Assembly (NCBI GenBank): GCA_020443425.1
Contig: JAGRIE010000001.1
Span: 186,001 to 250,000 of the forward strand
Direction of reading: 5' to 3'
Source: Halioglobus sp.
GTDB taxonomy: Bacteria; Pseudomonadota; Gammaproteobacteria; Pseudomonadales; Halieaceae
Length of the DNA stretch: 64,000 nucleotides
Shown: one piece after another, positions 46,554 to 55,730 of the stretch
Numbering within the stretch: position 1 is the stretch's first letter
Layout of the letters: every line of letters starts with the position of its first letter
Notes under the pieces: generated by a model
Seen by the model: the letters and a program-made list of their open reading frames with translations, nothing else
Database searches by the model: none
What the model was told of the DNA's origin: nothing
Position numbers and translations under genes: made by a program

Positions 46554-47609
46554 ATGTCCCGCATGCAAGGCCCGGCGATTTTCCTCGCCCAGTTCGCCGG
46601 CGCGGAAGCGCCCTTTGATTCGCTGCAGAACATCAGCCGCTGGGCAGGCGACCTCGGTTACCAGGGGGTACAGATCCCGACCTGGGAGTCGGGCCTGATC
46701 GACCTGGAAAAAGCGGCCGAGAGCAGGGATTACTGCGACGAGATAAAGGGCATTTGCGCGGACAACGGCGTCGCGATCTCCGAGCTCTCCACACATCTGC
46801 AGGGCCAATTGGTGGCCGTACACCCCGCCTATAACGCGCAGTTTGACGGCTTTGCCCCGGCGGCGGTACACGGTAATCCCGCCGCGCGCCAGCAGTGGGC
46901 GGTACAACAACTGCTGCTGGCGGCCCGCGCCAGCCGGAACCTCGGCCTGAATGCGCATGCAACATTTTCCGGGGCGCTGTTGTGGCACACTTTCTACCCC
47001 TGGCCGCAGCGGCCACCGGGACTGGTCGAAACCGGGTTCCGTGAACTGGCCGATCGCTGGCTGCCGATCCTGAATGCGTTTGACGACGCCGGTGTGAACC
47101 TGTGCTACGAGATCCACCCGGGCGAAGACCTCCACGACGGGGTCACATTCGAGCGCTTCCTGGAGGCGACAGGTAACCATTCGCGCTGCCATATCCTGTA
47201 CGACCCCAGCCATTTCATGCTGCAACAGCTCGACTACATCCAGTTCATTGACTTCTACCACGAACGTATCAAGATGTTTCATGTCAAGGATGCCGAGTTC
47301 AACCCCAACGGGCGCAGCGGCGTCTACGGCGGCTATCAGGACTGGGTCGACAGGCCTGGCCGGTTCCGCTCGCTGGGCGACGGACAGGTGGACTTTAATG
47401 GTATCTTCAGCCAGTTGGCACGCTACGGCTATGATGGCTGGGCCGTGCTGGAGTGGGAGTGCTGCCTGAAACACCCGGAAGACGGGGCGCGGGAGGGCGT
47501 AGAGTTCATCAAGCAACACATCATCCGCACCACCGACCGCGCCTTTGACGACTTCGCCGGTGGCGCGGCAGACGAGGCCGGCAACCGGCGCATCCTGGGG
47601 CTGGACTGA
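46554..47609 (+). CDS. Sugar phosphate isomerase/epimerase-type TIM barrel protein
   Basis: A 351-residue xylose-isomerase-like (AP endonuclease family 2) barrel. Likely metal ligands are the Glu in LCYEIHPGED, Asp in LYDPSHFM, His in MFHVKD and Glu in VLEWEC. There is no signal peptide. Family members isomerise, epimerise or, in 3-keto-sugar pathways, catalyse elimination and hydration; the exact reaction cannot be read from the sequence. The ATG at 46554 follows AGAGAGG. It is flanked by the Gfo/Idh gene (23 nt) and the MFS gene (36 nt). Confidence 0.85.
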   Translation: MSRMQGPAIFLAQFAGAEAPFDSLQNISRWAGDLGYQGVQIPTWESGLIDLEKAAESRDYCDEIKGICADNGVAISELSTHLQGQLVAVHPAYNAQFDGFAPAAVHGNPAARQQWAVQQLLLAARASRNLGLNAHATFSGALLWHTFYPWPQRPPGLVETGFRELADRWLPILNAFDDAGVNLCYEIHPGEDLHDGVTFERFLEATGNHSRCHILYDPSHFMLQQLDYIQFIDFYHERIKMFHVKDAEFNPNGRSGVYGGYQDWVDRPGRFRSLGDGQVDFNGIFSQLARYGYDGWAVLEWECCLKHPEDGAREGVEFIKQHIIRTTDRAFDDFAGGAADEAGNRRILGLD

Positions 47610-47645
47610 ACCGGGCAACAGAACAATAACACTGGAGTAAACAGT

Positions 47646-48974
47646 ATGACTCAGCAACCGCTGAACCGGAAACGCCTGTACTACGTCGGCAACCTGTCCA
47701 TTTTCATGATCGGGCTGGGCTTTGCCGTGCGGGCAAATATCGCCTCCAACCTGCAGGATGATATCTACAACCAGATCGACCTCGCCAATTCCGCGGCGCT
47801 GGTCGGCGAGGCGCTTGGCGCCACGTTCACCGGGTTTGCACTGACGTTGCTGTTCGGCAGCGCACTGGTCGACCTTATCGGCATGAAACGCATGCTGTTG
47901 CTCGCCGCGCTGGGTTATGTGCTCGGGGCCGCCGGGTTACTGCTGGCGACCACCATGCCGGTAGACGCTGCGGTGGAGACCGTGGTGCTGGTCAGCCTGC
48001 TGCTCACAGGCCTTGGCTGGGGTGCCGTGGAGGCCGCGTCCAACCCGATGGTGGCCGCGCTGTATCCGGAAGAGAAGGCGCACCGGCTGAATATTCTGCA
48101 CGCCTGGTGGCCGGCGGGCATCGTGGTCGGTGGCTTGCTCGGCGTGGGGATCACCAGCATGAGCCTGCCCTGGGAGCTGAATATGCTGGTGCTGATGGTT
48201 CCGTCGCTGGTGCTGGCCTGGATGGTCGCCACCTCGACCTTTCCCGTTACCGAGCGGGTCGCCGCCGGCGTCAGCTACGGCGATATGTTTTCCGAGCTGT
48301 TGAAGCGCCCGCTGTTCTGGGTGTTCTGGGTGTGTATGTTCCTCACCGCCGCGGCGGAACTTGCGCCGGGTCAGTGGGTCAATATCTCACTGTCGAATAT
48401 TGTCGGGATGCAGGGCATCCTGCTGCTGGTCTACGTCAGCGCCCTGATGTTTGTGATGCGCCATTTTGCCGGACCCATCGTCGCCCGTATTTCCTCTGTC
48501 GGGCTGATGTTCGTCAGTTGCCTGCTGGCCGGCATCGGCCTGTACCTGCTCAGCCTCGCCGACTCACCGGCGCTGGCGTTCGCGGCGGCGACAGTCTGGG
48601 GCATCGGGGTCTGCTACCTGTGGCCGACCATGCTGGCTATCGTCGCTGAGCGATTCCCGCGTGGTGGCGCGGTGGCGATGGGGCTGATGGGTTTTGCCGG
48701 CGGCATGTCGATCCAGTTCGTGCTGCCGAAAATGGGAGCCATTTTCGACTCAGCCAAGGCCCAGGCGGCGGGCGGGGTCGATAAACTGGCAACGCTGTCA
48801 CCGGAGGCGATGCAGGAAGTGGTGCGCTACGCATCCGTGGAGTCCTTCCAGTCGGTGGCGTATGTGCCGCTGTTACTGCTGCCCGTATTCGGGGTGATCT
48901 GGCTGGCCGACCGCAGTAAGGGCGGCCACCGTCCGGAGACGATGGGCGCGGCGGGAAGTAATCACCAGCCCTAA
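47646..48974 (+). CDS. MFS transporter, probable sugar or glycoside permease
   Basis: Inner-membrane permease of 442 residues with about 12 transmembrane segments and a large central loop near residues 205-220. MFS marks include LVDLIGMKRMLLLAALGY between helices 2 and 3 and GLGWGAVEAASNPMVAALYPEEKAHRLN, which recalls FHS-type sugar:H+ symporters. It lies inside the carbohydrate operon between two TIM-barrel genes, so it presumably imports the substrate or a product. The ATG follows CTGGAG by 9 nt. Confidence 0.86.
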   Translation: MTQQPLNRKRLYYVGNLSIFMIGLGFAVRANIASNLQDDIYNQIDLANSAALVGEALGATFTGFALTLLFGSALVDLIGMKRMLLLAALGYVLGAAGLLLATTMPVDAAVETVVLVSLLLTGLGWGAVEAASNPMVAALYPEEKAHRLNILHAWWPAGIVVGGLLGVGITSMSLPWELNMLVLMVPSLVLAWMVATSTFPVTERVAAGVSYGDMFSELLKRPLFWVFWVCMFLTAAAELAPGQWVNISLSNIVGMQGILLLVYVSALMFVMRHFAGPIVARISSVGLMFVSCLLAGIGLYLLSLADSPALAFAAATVWGIGVCYLWPTMLAIVAERFPRGGAVAMGLMGFAGGMSIQFVLPKMGAIFDSAKAQAAGGVDKLATLSPEAMQEVVRYASVESFQSVAYVPLLLLPVFGVIWLADRSKGGHRPETMGAAGSNHQP

Positions 48975-48987
48975 CAGGAGTGCTGGC

Positions 48988-49830
48988 ATGAATGTCAGAA
49001 TTGGTATGAACATGTTGCTGTGGGGGATTGAGATAAGCCCCCGGCATATTCCGGTTTTCGAGGAGTTGGCCGCCGCCGGCTACGACGGCGTGGAAATTCC
49101 GGTGGTCGGCCAGACCAGCGCCGACCTCAAAACCATGGCGGCAGCCTGTGATGACCTCGGGCTGGCGCGCACCGCGTCGGCCTTCGTCGGCGCCGATACC
49201 AATCCTGTCTCACCCGACTCCCGCGTGCGCGCCGCTGCGGTGGACAACCTCAAGAAGGGCATAGACGACTGCTGTGTCATCGGTGCCGACCGCCTGATCG
49301 GCGGCCTCTACCAGGCCCACAAATACTTCACCGGCAGCGCCGCCACCGAGCAGGAGTGGCAGTGGTCTGCGGAGTATCTGCGCACCTGTGGTGAGTACGC
49401 ACAGCGAGCCGGGATCCAGCTTGGCCTGGAGTGTCTCAACCGTTTCGAGGCGTTCCTGATCAACAGCTCTGCACAGTGTCGACAGATGGTGGAGCAGGTA
49501 GGCCTGCCCAATGTGGGAGTGCACTACGACACCCACCACGCCAATATTGAAGATCCCGAGCCTCGCCAGGCGCTGTTCGAGATTCGGAATGTGGTGAATC
49601 ATATCCATCTCAGCGAAAGCCATCGCGGCACCCTGGGCACCGGGCAGGTGGACTGGGACGCCAACTTTGCCGGCTTGCGGGAGATCGGTTACGAGGGCTG
49701 GCTGGTGATCGAGGCATTCGGTACCGGCGATCCGGCGCTGGCGGCCGCTGCCAATGTCTGGCGCAACGCCTTTGCATCGCGCGAGGAGGTGTACCGCTCG
49801 GGCATTGAGTTTATTCGGGCCAGGTTATAA
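48988..49830 (+). CDS. D-tagatose/D-psicose 3-epimerase-like TIM barrel protein
   Basis: A 280-residue barrel of the same superfamily as the protein two genes upstream but from a different subgroup, closest in motif pattern to ketose 3-epimerases. Metal ligands are visible as Glu in GLECLNRFE, Asp in VHYDTHHANIED, His in NHIHLSESHRG and Glu in VIEAFG. In ketose epimerases the two glutamates act as acid/base at C3. The ATG follows AGGAG by 8 nt. It is 13 nt behind the MFS gene. Confidence 0.86.
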   Translation: MNVRIGMNMLLWGIEISPRHIPVFEELAAAGYDGVEIPVVGQTSADLKTMAAACDDLGLARTASAFVGADTNPVSPDSRVRAAAVDNLKKGIDDCCVIGADRLIGGLYQAHKYFTGSAATEQEWQWSAEYLRTCGEYAQRAGIQLGLECLNRFEAFLINSSAQCRQMVEQVGLPNVGVHYDTHHANIEDPEPRQALFEIRNVVNHIHLSESHRGTLGTGQVDWDANFAGLREIGYEGWLVIEAFGTGDPALAAAANVWRNAFASREEVYRSGIEFIRARL

Positions 49831-49883
49831 GCGGTAGCACCGCCACGGCCCGCAAAGGCACTAATAACGAAGAGAACGCAAAA

Positions 49884-50141
49884 ATGCTGATATCAACACG
49901 CCAATGGCTGGTCGCGACAGGGATTGCCCTGTATCTGTACTTTGCACTGCCGGCCACGGCGGTCCTGTTCTACGAGCTGTACCACCTGACAAAAATTGAC
50001 GCCATCTACTGGGGTTACAGCGGGTTCAAGGCAGCGGGCTACTATCTGGGTGTCTACGAGTATCGCCTGCTGGTGTGCCTGGGTATCCCGGCCGCCGTAA
50101 TCCTTGTTTCGGTCCTTTTCAAAATGCTACGCAGACGCTGA
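49884..50141 (+). CDS. Small two-helix membrane protein of the glycoside operon
   Basis: An 85-residue protein with two hydrophobic segments (WLVATGIALYLYFALPATAVLFY and LLVCLGIPAAVILVSVLF) separated by a tyrosine-rich loop (IYWGYSGFKAAGYYLGVYEYR), ending in MLRRR. No family is recognised. It lies 9 nt before the gene for the small subunit of the GMC flavoenzyme and could be its membrane partner or electron route to quinone. That role is inferred from position alone. Confidence 0.7.
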   Translation: MLISTRQWLVATGIALYLYFALPATAVLFYELYHLTKIDAIYWGYSGFKAAGYYLGVYEYRLLVCLGIPAAVILVSVLFKMLRRR

Positions 50142-50150
50142 GAGGCAATC

Positions 50151-50768
50151 ATGAATCGACGCGAGTTTTTACAGTGCGCCACGCTGCTGATCACCGGCGC
50201 CAGTGCCAGCCAGTTGGGTTTCAGCCTGAGCGTGGAACAGACGACGTACCTGGCCAAGGCCCCGGACTACAATACGCTGGAAGTGGATTACTTCACGCCG
50301 GCACAGCGCCGGATTGTGGCGGCTATGTCCGATATCATCCTGCCCCGCACCGATACACCGGGCGCCATCGATGCCGGTGTGCCGCAGTACATCGAGCTGA
50401 TGGCGGCGAACTGGCTGGATGCCGGCGAAAGCGCCATTTTTACTGCCGGCCTGCAGGACATGGAAACGCGCATACCCGCCGAATTCGGCGCGCCCTTTGA
50501 CCAGTTGAGTCACGCCCAGCAGTTGCAGATCATGGAGGCGATGGAGGCCGATGCGGAAGACTCCTCATGGTATGAGTTTGCCAATGTGCTGCGTGAATTC
50601 ATCAGCGATGCGCCGTTTATCTGCCAGATCAAGGAGCTGACGATCTGGGGATTTTTCACCTCACAGGAAGGCGCTTCCCAGGTGCTGCGATACGACCCCA
50701 TGCCGATGTACTTTGACGGCGATATCCCGCTTAACAGGGATGACAGCAGCTGGTCATCCCCCCTCTGA
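50151..50768 (+). CDS. Gluconate 2-dehydrogenase subunit 3-like protein
   Basis: Small subunit of a GMC-type membrane dehydrogenase, 205 residues. The N-terminus MNRREFLQCATLLITGASAS is a Tat-like leader with the twin arginine, which in related systems carries the leaderless flavoprotein across the membrane. The body shows the family pattern FTPAQRRIVAAMSDIILPRTDTPGAIDAGV and a C-terminal WGFFTSQEGASQVLRYDP. The gene precedes the GMC subunit by 17 nt. A cytochrome c subunit, usual in such complexes, is missing here. Confidence 0.85.
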   Translation: MNRREFLQCATLLITGASASQLGFSLSVEQTTYLAKAPDYNTLEVDYFTPAQRRIVAAMSDIILPRTDTPGAIDAGVPQYIELMAANWLDAGESAIFTAGLQDMETRIPAEFGAPFDQLSHAQQLQIMEAMEADAEDSSWYEFANVLREFISDAPFICQIKELTIWGFFTSQEGASQVLRYDPMPMYFDGDIPLNRDDSSWSSPL

Positions 50769-50785
50769 CACGGTGACAGATAATA

Positions 50786-52492
50786 ATGATTGCAACCAAA
50801 CAGTATGATTTTGACGCCATTGTGGTCGGCTCTGGCATCTCCGGCGGCTGGGCCGCAAAGGAGCTCACGGAGAAAGGGCTGAAGGTGCTGGTGCTGGAGC
50901 GCGGCAAGCCGCTGCAGGCGGGCAGCGGCTATCTCGGCGAGCACGCCCCCAACTGGAAGCTCCCCTACCAGGGTAAAAAACCCCGGCAGCTCTATGCCGA
51001 GGACTACCCGGTACAGAGCAAAGTCACGCACTCCTTCAATGAGGCAACGCGGCAGTTCTGGAACAACGACAGGGAGAACCCCTATGCCATGGACGAGGGA
51101 AAGCCGTTCATGTGGGCGCGGGCCGATGTGGTCGGCGGCCGCTCCCTGATCTGGGGGCGCCAAACCTACCGCTTCAGTGAAATGGATTTCAAGGCCAATG
51201 CCACCGATGGACACGGCATCCCCTGGCCCGTGGGGTATGAAGACATTGCGCCCTGGTACAGCTATGTTGAGAAGTTCGTCGGTATCAACGGCAAAAGCGA
51301 GGGCCTGCCGCAACTGCCCGACAGCGAAATGCAAAAGCCCATGCCCTGGTTTGCGCTGGAGGAGACCATCAATGAGCGGCTTAAAAAGAAAGCGCCGGAT
51401 GTCACACTCACCAATGCCCGCGTTGCCATACTGACCGAGGACCTGCCCGGACGCAGCGCCTGCCACTACTGCGGCCCCTGTCCGCGAGGCTGTTCCACCG
51501 GCAGCTATTTCAGCTCGCAAAGTTCGACACTGCCGGCGGCGCGGGCGACAGGCAACCTGACACTGCGGCCCAATTCCGTGGTCGAGCGTCTGGAGTATGA
51601 CAAAGACAGCAATGCCATCTCCCGTGTCCATGTCATTGACGCTGAGACAAAAGAACGGTTGGCGTTCAGCGCCCGTGTTGTTTTCCTCTGCGCCTCCACT
51701 GTCGGCAGCACACAGATCCTGATGAATTCCGCCACCGATGAGTTCCCGAACGGCCTCGCCAACAGCAGCGGGGTGCTCGGCCGCTATATGATGGATCACA
51801 CGCTGGGGGTCAGCGGCGCCGGACTGTTCCTCGATAATATGGACAGTTACTACCACGGCAACAGGCCTACGGGACTTTACATTCCCCGTTTCAGGAACCT
51901 GGACGGTCAGGATGATGATGCGGACTTCATCCGTGGCTACGGCTACCAGACGGCGACGTTTCGCATGGACTGGCAGATGGGTATCAATACCAAGGGCTTT
52001 GGCGCAGAACTGAAGGACTCGCTGCGCAAGCCAGGGCCGTGGGTCTTTGCACTGATGGGATTTACCGAGTGCCTGCCGAACGCCTCCAACCGCATGTACC
52101 TGAGCAAGGACAAGGTGGATCGCTACGGCATTCCGCAGGTGGTGTTTGATTTCGAGTGGGGTGAGAACGAGGTGAAACTGCGCCGCGACGCGAAAATCCA
52201 GGCAGACCGGCTGATGAAAGCGGCGGGCGCCACCGTGCTGCTGGCGGGCGACGACGCGATGTCCATGCCGGGAGAGGGCATTCACGAAATGGGGACCGCA
52301 CGCATGGGCGCAGACCCGCGGGAATCCGTATTGAATGCGTATAACCAATCGCACGATATCCCCAACCTGTTTGTGACCGACGGCTCCTTCATGACCTCCG
52401 CCTCGTGTGTGAATCCGTCGCTCACCTATATGGCATTCACGGCACGAGCCTGTGACTACGCCGTACAACAGATGGCGGAGGGTGTGATTTGA
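50786..52492 (+). CDS. GMC-family FAD oxidoreductase, large subunit
   Basis: Flavoprotein of the gluconate/glucoside dehydrogenase type, 568 residues, without its own signal peptide. The FAD site is DAIVVGSGISGGWAAKELTEKG (near residue 10); a four-cysteine cluster CHYCGPCPRGC (about residues 229-239) may hold an iron-sulfur centre as in FAD-glucose dehydrogenases; the C-terminal catalytic pair is His in IHEMGTARMG and Asn in SCVNPSLT. Likely it oxidises a sugar ring hydroxyl, possibly at C3, in the periplasm with its twin-arginine small subunit. Its stop overlaps the GH3 start. Confidence 0.88.
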   Translation: MIATKQYDFDAIVVGSGISGGWAAKELTEKGLKVLVLERGKPLQAGSGYLGEHAPNWKLPYQGKKPRQLYAEDYPVQSKVTHSFNEATRQFWNNDRENPYAMDEGKPFMWARADVVGGRSLIWGRQTYRFSEMDFKANATDGHGIPWPVGYEDIAPWYSYVEKFVGINGKSEGLPQLPDSEMQKPMPWFALEETINERLKKKAPDVTLTNARVAILTEDLPGRSACHYCGPCPRGCSTGSYFSSQSSTLPAARATGNLTLRPNSVVERLEYDKDSNAISRVHVIDAETKERLAFSARVVFLCASTVGSTQILMNSATDEFPNGLANSSGVLGRYMMDHTLGVSGAGLFLDNMDSYYHGNRPTGLYIPRFRNLDGQDDDADFIRGYGYQTATFRMDWQMGINTKGFGAELKDSLRKPGPWVFALMGFTECLPNASNRMYLSKDKVDRYGIPQVVFDFEWGENEVKLRRDAKIQADRLMKAAGATVLLAGDDAMSMPGEGIHEMGTARMGADPRESVLNAYNQSHDIPNLFVTDGSFMTSASCVNPSLTYMAFTARACDYAVQQMAEGVI

Positions 52493-54477
52493 GCGCGTCA
52501 GACAAACAGGCTCGGGTAGACGAGTTGCTGCAGGCCCTGAGCCTCGATGAAAAGCTGTCACTGTGTGCCGGCCAGAGCCTGTGGAAGACCAAGGCGGTGG
52601 AAAGACTGGGGATTCCGCAGTTCCGGTTGACCGACGGACCCCGCGGGGTGGGGTTCCATTCCAGCGGCAAGCGCTGCACCGCCTTTCCCTCCGGCATCGC
52701 GCAGGCGGCCAGCTGGGATGTGGAACTGATGGCGCGGTTCGGCGCAGCCCTGGGTCGGGAGTGCAGGGCCGCCGGGGGGCGGACTATTCTCGGGCCCGCG
52801 ATCAATATCACCCGCACACCACTGAACGGTCGCACCTTCGAGTACCTCAGCGAGGACCCGTACCTGAACAGCCGTCTGGTTGTCCCGATAGTGAAGGCCG
52901 CACAGGAGCAGGGCGTGGCTGCCTGCGTCAAGCATTTTGCCGCCAATAACCAGGAGACCAACCGGGTGCGTGTAAGCGCAGAAGTCAGCGAGCGGGCACT
53001 GCAGGAAATCTACCTGCCGGCATTCAAGGCGGCGGTCGAGGAGGGTGACGCATGGTCAATCATGGCGGCGTACAATTCGGTCAACGGCGTACCGGCCTGC
53101 GAGAACGCAGACCTGTTAAAAACCAGGTTGCGCAAGGAGTGGGGCTTCAAGGGCTTTGTGGTGACTGACTGGTTCGCCGCGCGCGGCACCACCAGCACAG
53201 CCGCCTGCGTCAAGGGGGGACTCAGTCTCGACATGCCGGGCAAGGGCTCGCGCTACCGTTTCAAAACACTGAAAGCCAGCTTCGAGCGCGGCGAGTTCAG
53301 TGAGAGTGAAGTGGATGAAAACCTGCGTGGGCTGCTGTACGCGATGGTTGCAACCGGCCATCTCGACCCGGCGCCGCTGCGCGGGCAGCGCAATACCAAA
53401 GCGCACCAGTTACTGGCGCGGGAAATGGCAGAGGCGGGCATCACGCTGCTGAAAAATGCCGGTGGGTTACTACCGCTGGACCAGCGCCGGGTTCGCAAGA
53501 TCGCCGCTGTCGGCCCCAAACTGAAAAAACGCAACTGCCTGCCGCTGTGGGGCGGCAGTGCAGGGGTGTGGCCGCCCTACGAGGTGACGCCCTGGCAGGG
53601 CCTGCGGCAGGAGAACCGCGGGCGTTTTGAATGGGTGCCAGAGCCGGCAGAGGCCGATGCGGTACTGGTGTTTGTCGGCCTCAGCCATCGGCCCGGACAG
53701 GACTCCGAGGTGAAGGATCGCAAGCAACTGGAGTTGGCCGCAGAACAGGAGCAGCTCATCCGCGAGACCGTCGCGGTGAACCCCAATACTATCGTCGTAC
53801 TGATCAACGGCAGTCCGGTCGCAATGCCCTGGGTCAACGATGTGCCGGCGATTCTCGAGTGCTGGTACCCCGGCATGGAGGGCGGGGCCGCGATTGCCAG
53901 GACACTGTTTGGTGATAACAATCCCTCCGGTAAACTGCCTGTGACCTTTCCGCGTTCACTCCGCGATTGCTCGGCGCACCGCACCCCAAAGACCTTCCCC
54001 GGTACCCGTCAAACTGTTGTGTACGAAGAGGAGTTGATGGTCGGCTACCGTCATTTTGACAAGCGTGACATCGAACCGCTGTTTCCGTTCGGACACGGCC
54101 TGTCCTATACCACGTTTGCCTACAGTGAGTTTGCAGCCAGCGCTGAACGGCTGTCACCGACAGATACGCTGACGCTGTCGCTGACCGTGACCAATACCGG
54201 TGCCGTTAGTGGCGCGGAAGTGGTGCAGTTGTACGTGGCGGATCACGACCCCGGTGACGACAGGCCGCCCCAGAGCCTGAAGGGCTTTGCCAAAGTGCAG
54301 CTCGAACCGGGAGAGTCGCGCCCACTCACCCTGCAATTGCCGATGGCTGACCTCAATGTGTTCTGCCCCGACACTAACGCGTGGCGGGCGAAACCCGGCG
54401 CCTACAGTGTCCGGGTCGGCAGTTCCTCCCGCGACATTCGCCTCGCCGCCGATTTCGAGCTGAGCGGCCCGGCCTGA
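52489..54477 (+). CDS. Glycoside hydrolase family 3 beta-glucosidase-like enzyme
   Basis: Retaining glycosidase of 662 residues with a TIM-barrel domain (DGPRGVGFHS, CVKHFAANNQETNR), a second alpha/beta domain and a C-terminal fibronectin III-like domain (about 580-660). The nucleophile is Asp227 in GFVVTDWFAARG. No signal peptide is seen, so it acts in the cytoplasm on imported glycosides. The start is TTG 52489 overlapping the GMC stop, with GGAGG seven nt before it. It closes the operon; a 149-nt gap follows. Confidence 0.9.
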   Translation: MSASDKQARVDELLQALSLDEKLSLCAGQSLWKTKAVERLGIPQFRLTDGPRGVGFHSSGKRCTAFPSGIAQAASWDVELMARFGAALGRECRAAGGRTILGPAINITRTPLNGRTFEYLSEDPYLNSRLVVPIVKAAQEQGVAACVKHFAANNQETNRVRVSAEVSERALQEIYLPAFKAAVEEGDAWSIMAAYNSVNGVPACENADLLKTRLRKEWGFKGFVVTDWFAARGTTSTAACVKGGLSLDMPGKGSRYRFKTLKASFERGEFSESEVDENLRGLLYAMVATGHLDPAPLRGQRNTKAHQLLAREMAEAGITLLKNAGGLLPLDQRRVRKIAAVGPKLKKRNCLPLWGGSAGVWPPYEVTPWQGLRQENRGRFEWVPEPAEADAVLVFVGLSHRPGQDSEVKDRKQLELAAEQEQLIRETVAVNPNTIVVLINGSPVAMPWVNDVPAILECWYPGMEGGAAIARTLFGDNNPSGKLPVTFPRSLRDCSAHRTPKTFPGTRQTVVYEEELMVGYRHFDKRDIEPLFPFGHGLSYTTFAYSEFAASAERLSPTDTLTLSLTVTNTGAVSGAEVVQLYVADHDPGDDRPPQSLKGFAKVQLEPGESRPLTLQLPMADLNVFCPDTNAWRAKPGAYSVRVGSSSRDIRLAADFELSGPA

Positions 54478-54626
54478 TCGCCGCAATCACTGCGGTTCAA
54501 AGTCGTAGACCCGTCCGGCCCTAAGTAGCGCCCACGGCGCTGCAGCCGGTGTTGCGCTTGCGTGATTGCAGGCCGTTTGGTATCACTGTCGCAGCAAATA
54601 TTTCCATAACTCAAAAGAGAAATTAT

Positions 54627-55730
54627 ATGTCTACGAACGATGCCGAGAAGAAAGTGCTCGATGGGGCTGCCTGGGATGAATTCTGTGATGCGCTGAAAGA
54701 GGCCGGGAACATTGTCCGCAGCCCCGCTGCGCCGCAGGATGCATTTAACCAGGCGGAGGGCTACCGTTACCTCGCGCGCCTGTTGCGAGGCGGCCTGGAG
54801 AGCTTCCTGGAATTCCGCGACCCCTTGTTCCCGCAGCTGCGCTGCGGTGCTCACGAGACCATTAAACTCGGCGCCGACAACCCTGACAACCGCTATGAAA
54901 GTGCGCCACTGAGCCCGAAACACGATTACCGGATTACCGGTAACCGGGGCACAGTCGACTACCTCGGCTTCAGCACCATCATCAACAAGTACGCCTCTGG
55001 CGGCACCATGGAAGTGACTGGCCACATCGATACGCGGCAGATGGAGATCGGGCCCAATGGCGAACTCGAGCTCATTATCAGCCGCAACAAACAGCCGGGG
55101 AACTGGCTGCCGATGGGGCCTGAGACCAACTCCATCAATGTGCGCCAGACCTTCCAGGATCGCGTCAATGAAAAAGCTGCCGATTTGAAGATCGAGCGTA
55201 TCGGCGCCAGCGATGAGCGACCCGAACCGTTCTCCGCCGAGAAACTGCTGCGCGGGCTGCAGGGTGCGGTTGGCTTTGTGAAAGGTTCGGCCACCATGTT
55301 TGAAAACTGGTCGGAGAGTTTCCTGCCCACCATGAACCAACTGCCCCCGGCGGACCAGGCCTACTGCCAGCTGATCGGTGGCGACCCCAATATCTTCTAT
55401 TTCCACAGCGCCTGGCAGTTGGCCGACGATGAGGTGTTCATTATCGATGCACCCGAAATACCAGAGTGCCAGACCTGGAACTTCCAGCTGGACAACTGGT
55501 GGATGGAATCGCTCGATTACCGCCATCACAGAATCCATGTCAACAAACACACCGCCCACTACAACAGCGATGGCAGTGTGCGGGTGGTGGTGTCCCACAC
55601 TGATCCGGGCGTTCCCAACTGGATAGAGACCGCCGGTCACAATATGGGGACGATGTGCTGGCGCTGGATCGGTGCCAAGCATCACCCGGAACTCAAGACC
55701 CGGGTGGCGAAACTGGCGGACCTGAAATGA
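54627..55730 (+). CDS. DUF1214-domain protein coupled to a sulfotransferase
   Basis: A 367-residue protein from ATG 54627. The second half matches the DUF1214 pattern (WQLADDEVFIIDAPEIPECQTWNFQLDNWW, and SHTDPGVPNWIETAGHNMGTMCWRW at the end), and the N-terminal half is specific to proteins of this length. No function is established; relatives often lie near lipid, steroid or envelope genes. No signal peptide. The stop overlaps the sulfotransferase start by 4 nt, so the products probably act together. The 149 nt upstream contain only a weak 5-bp hairpin at 54480-54494. Confidence 0.8.
   Translation: MSTNDAEKKVLDGAAWDEFCDALKEAGNIVRSPAAPQDAFNQAEGYRYLARLLRGGLESFLEFRDPLFPQLRCGAHETIKLGADNPDNRYESAPLSPKHDYRITGNRGTVDYLGFSTIINKYASGGTMEVTGHIDTRQMEIGPNGELELIISRNKQPGNWLPMGPETNSINVRQTFQDRVNEKAADLKIERIGASDERPEPFSAEKLLRGLQGAVGFVKGSATMFENWSESFLPTMNQLPPADQAYCQLIGGDPNIFYFHSAWQLADDEVFIIDAPEIPECQTWNFQLDNWWMESLDYRHHRIHVNKHTAHYNSDGSVRVVVSHTDPGVPNWIETAGHNMGTMCWRWIGAKHHPELKTRVAKLADLK

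Noticed and set aside
50510-52561. Long open frame (683 codons) on the minus strand opposite the GMC oxidoreductase
   Set aside because: It lies entirely opposite genes with strong motifs; open antisense frames are common in GC-rich coding DNA, and the translation shows no family motif.
44484-54477. Reading the carbohydrate locus as a polysaccharide utilisation locus
   Set aside because: No TonB-dependent receptor, SusD-like protein, secreted glycosidase or sulfatase is present, and the GH3 has no signal peptide; a small imported glycoside fits better.
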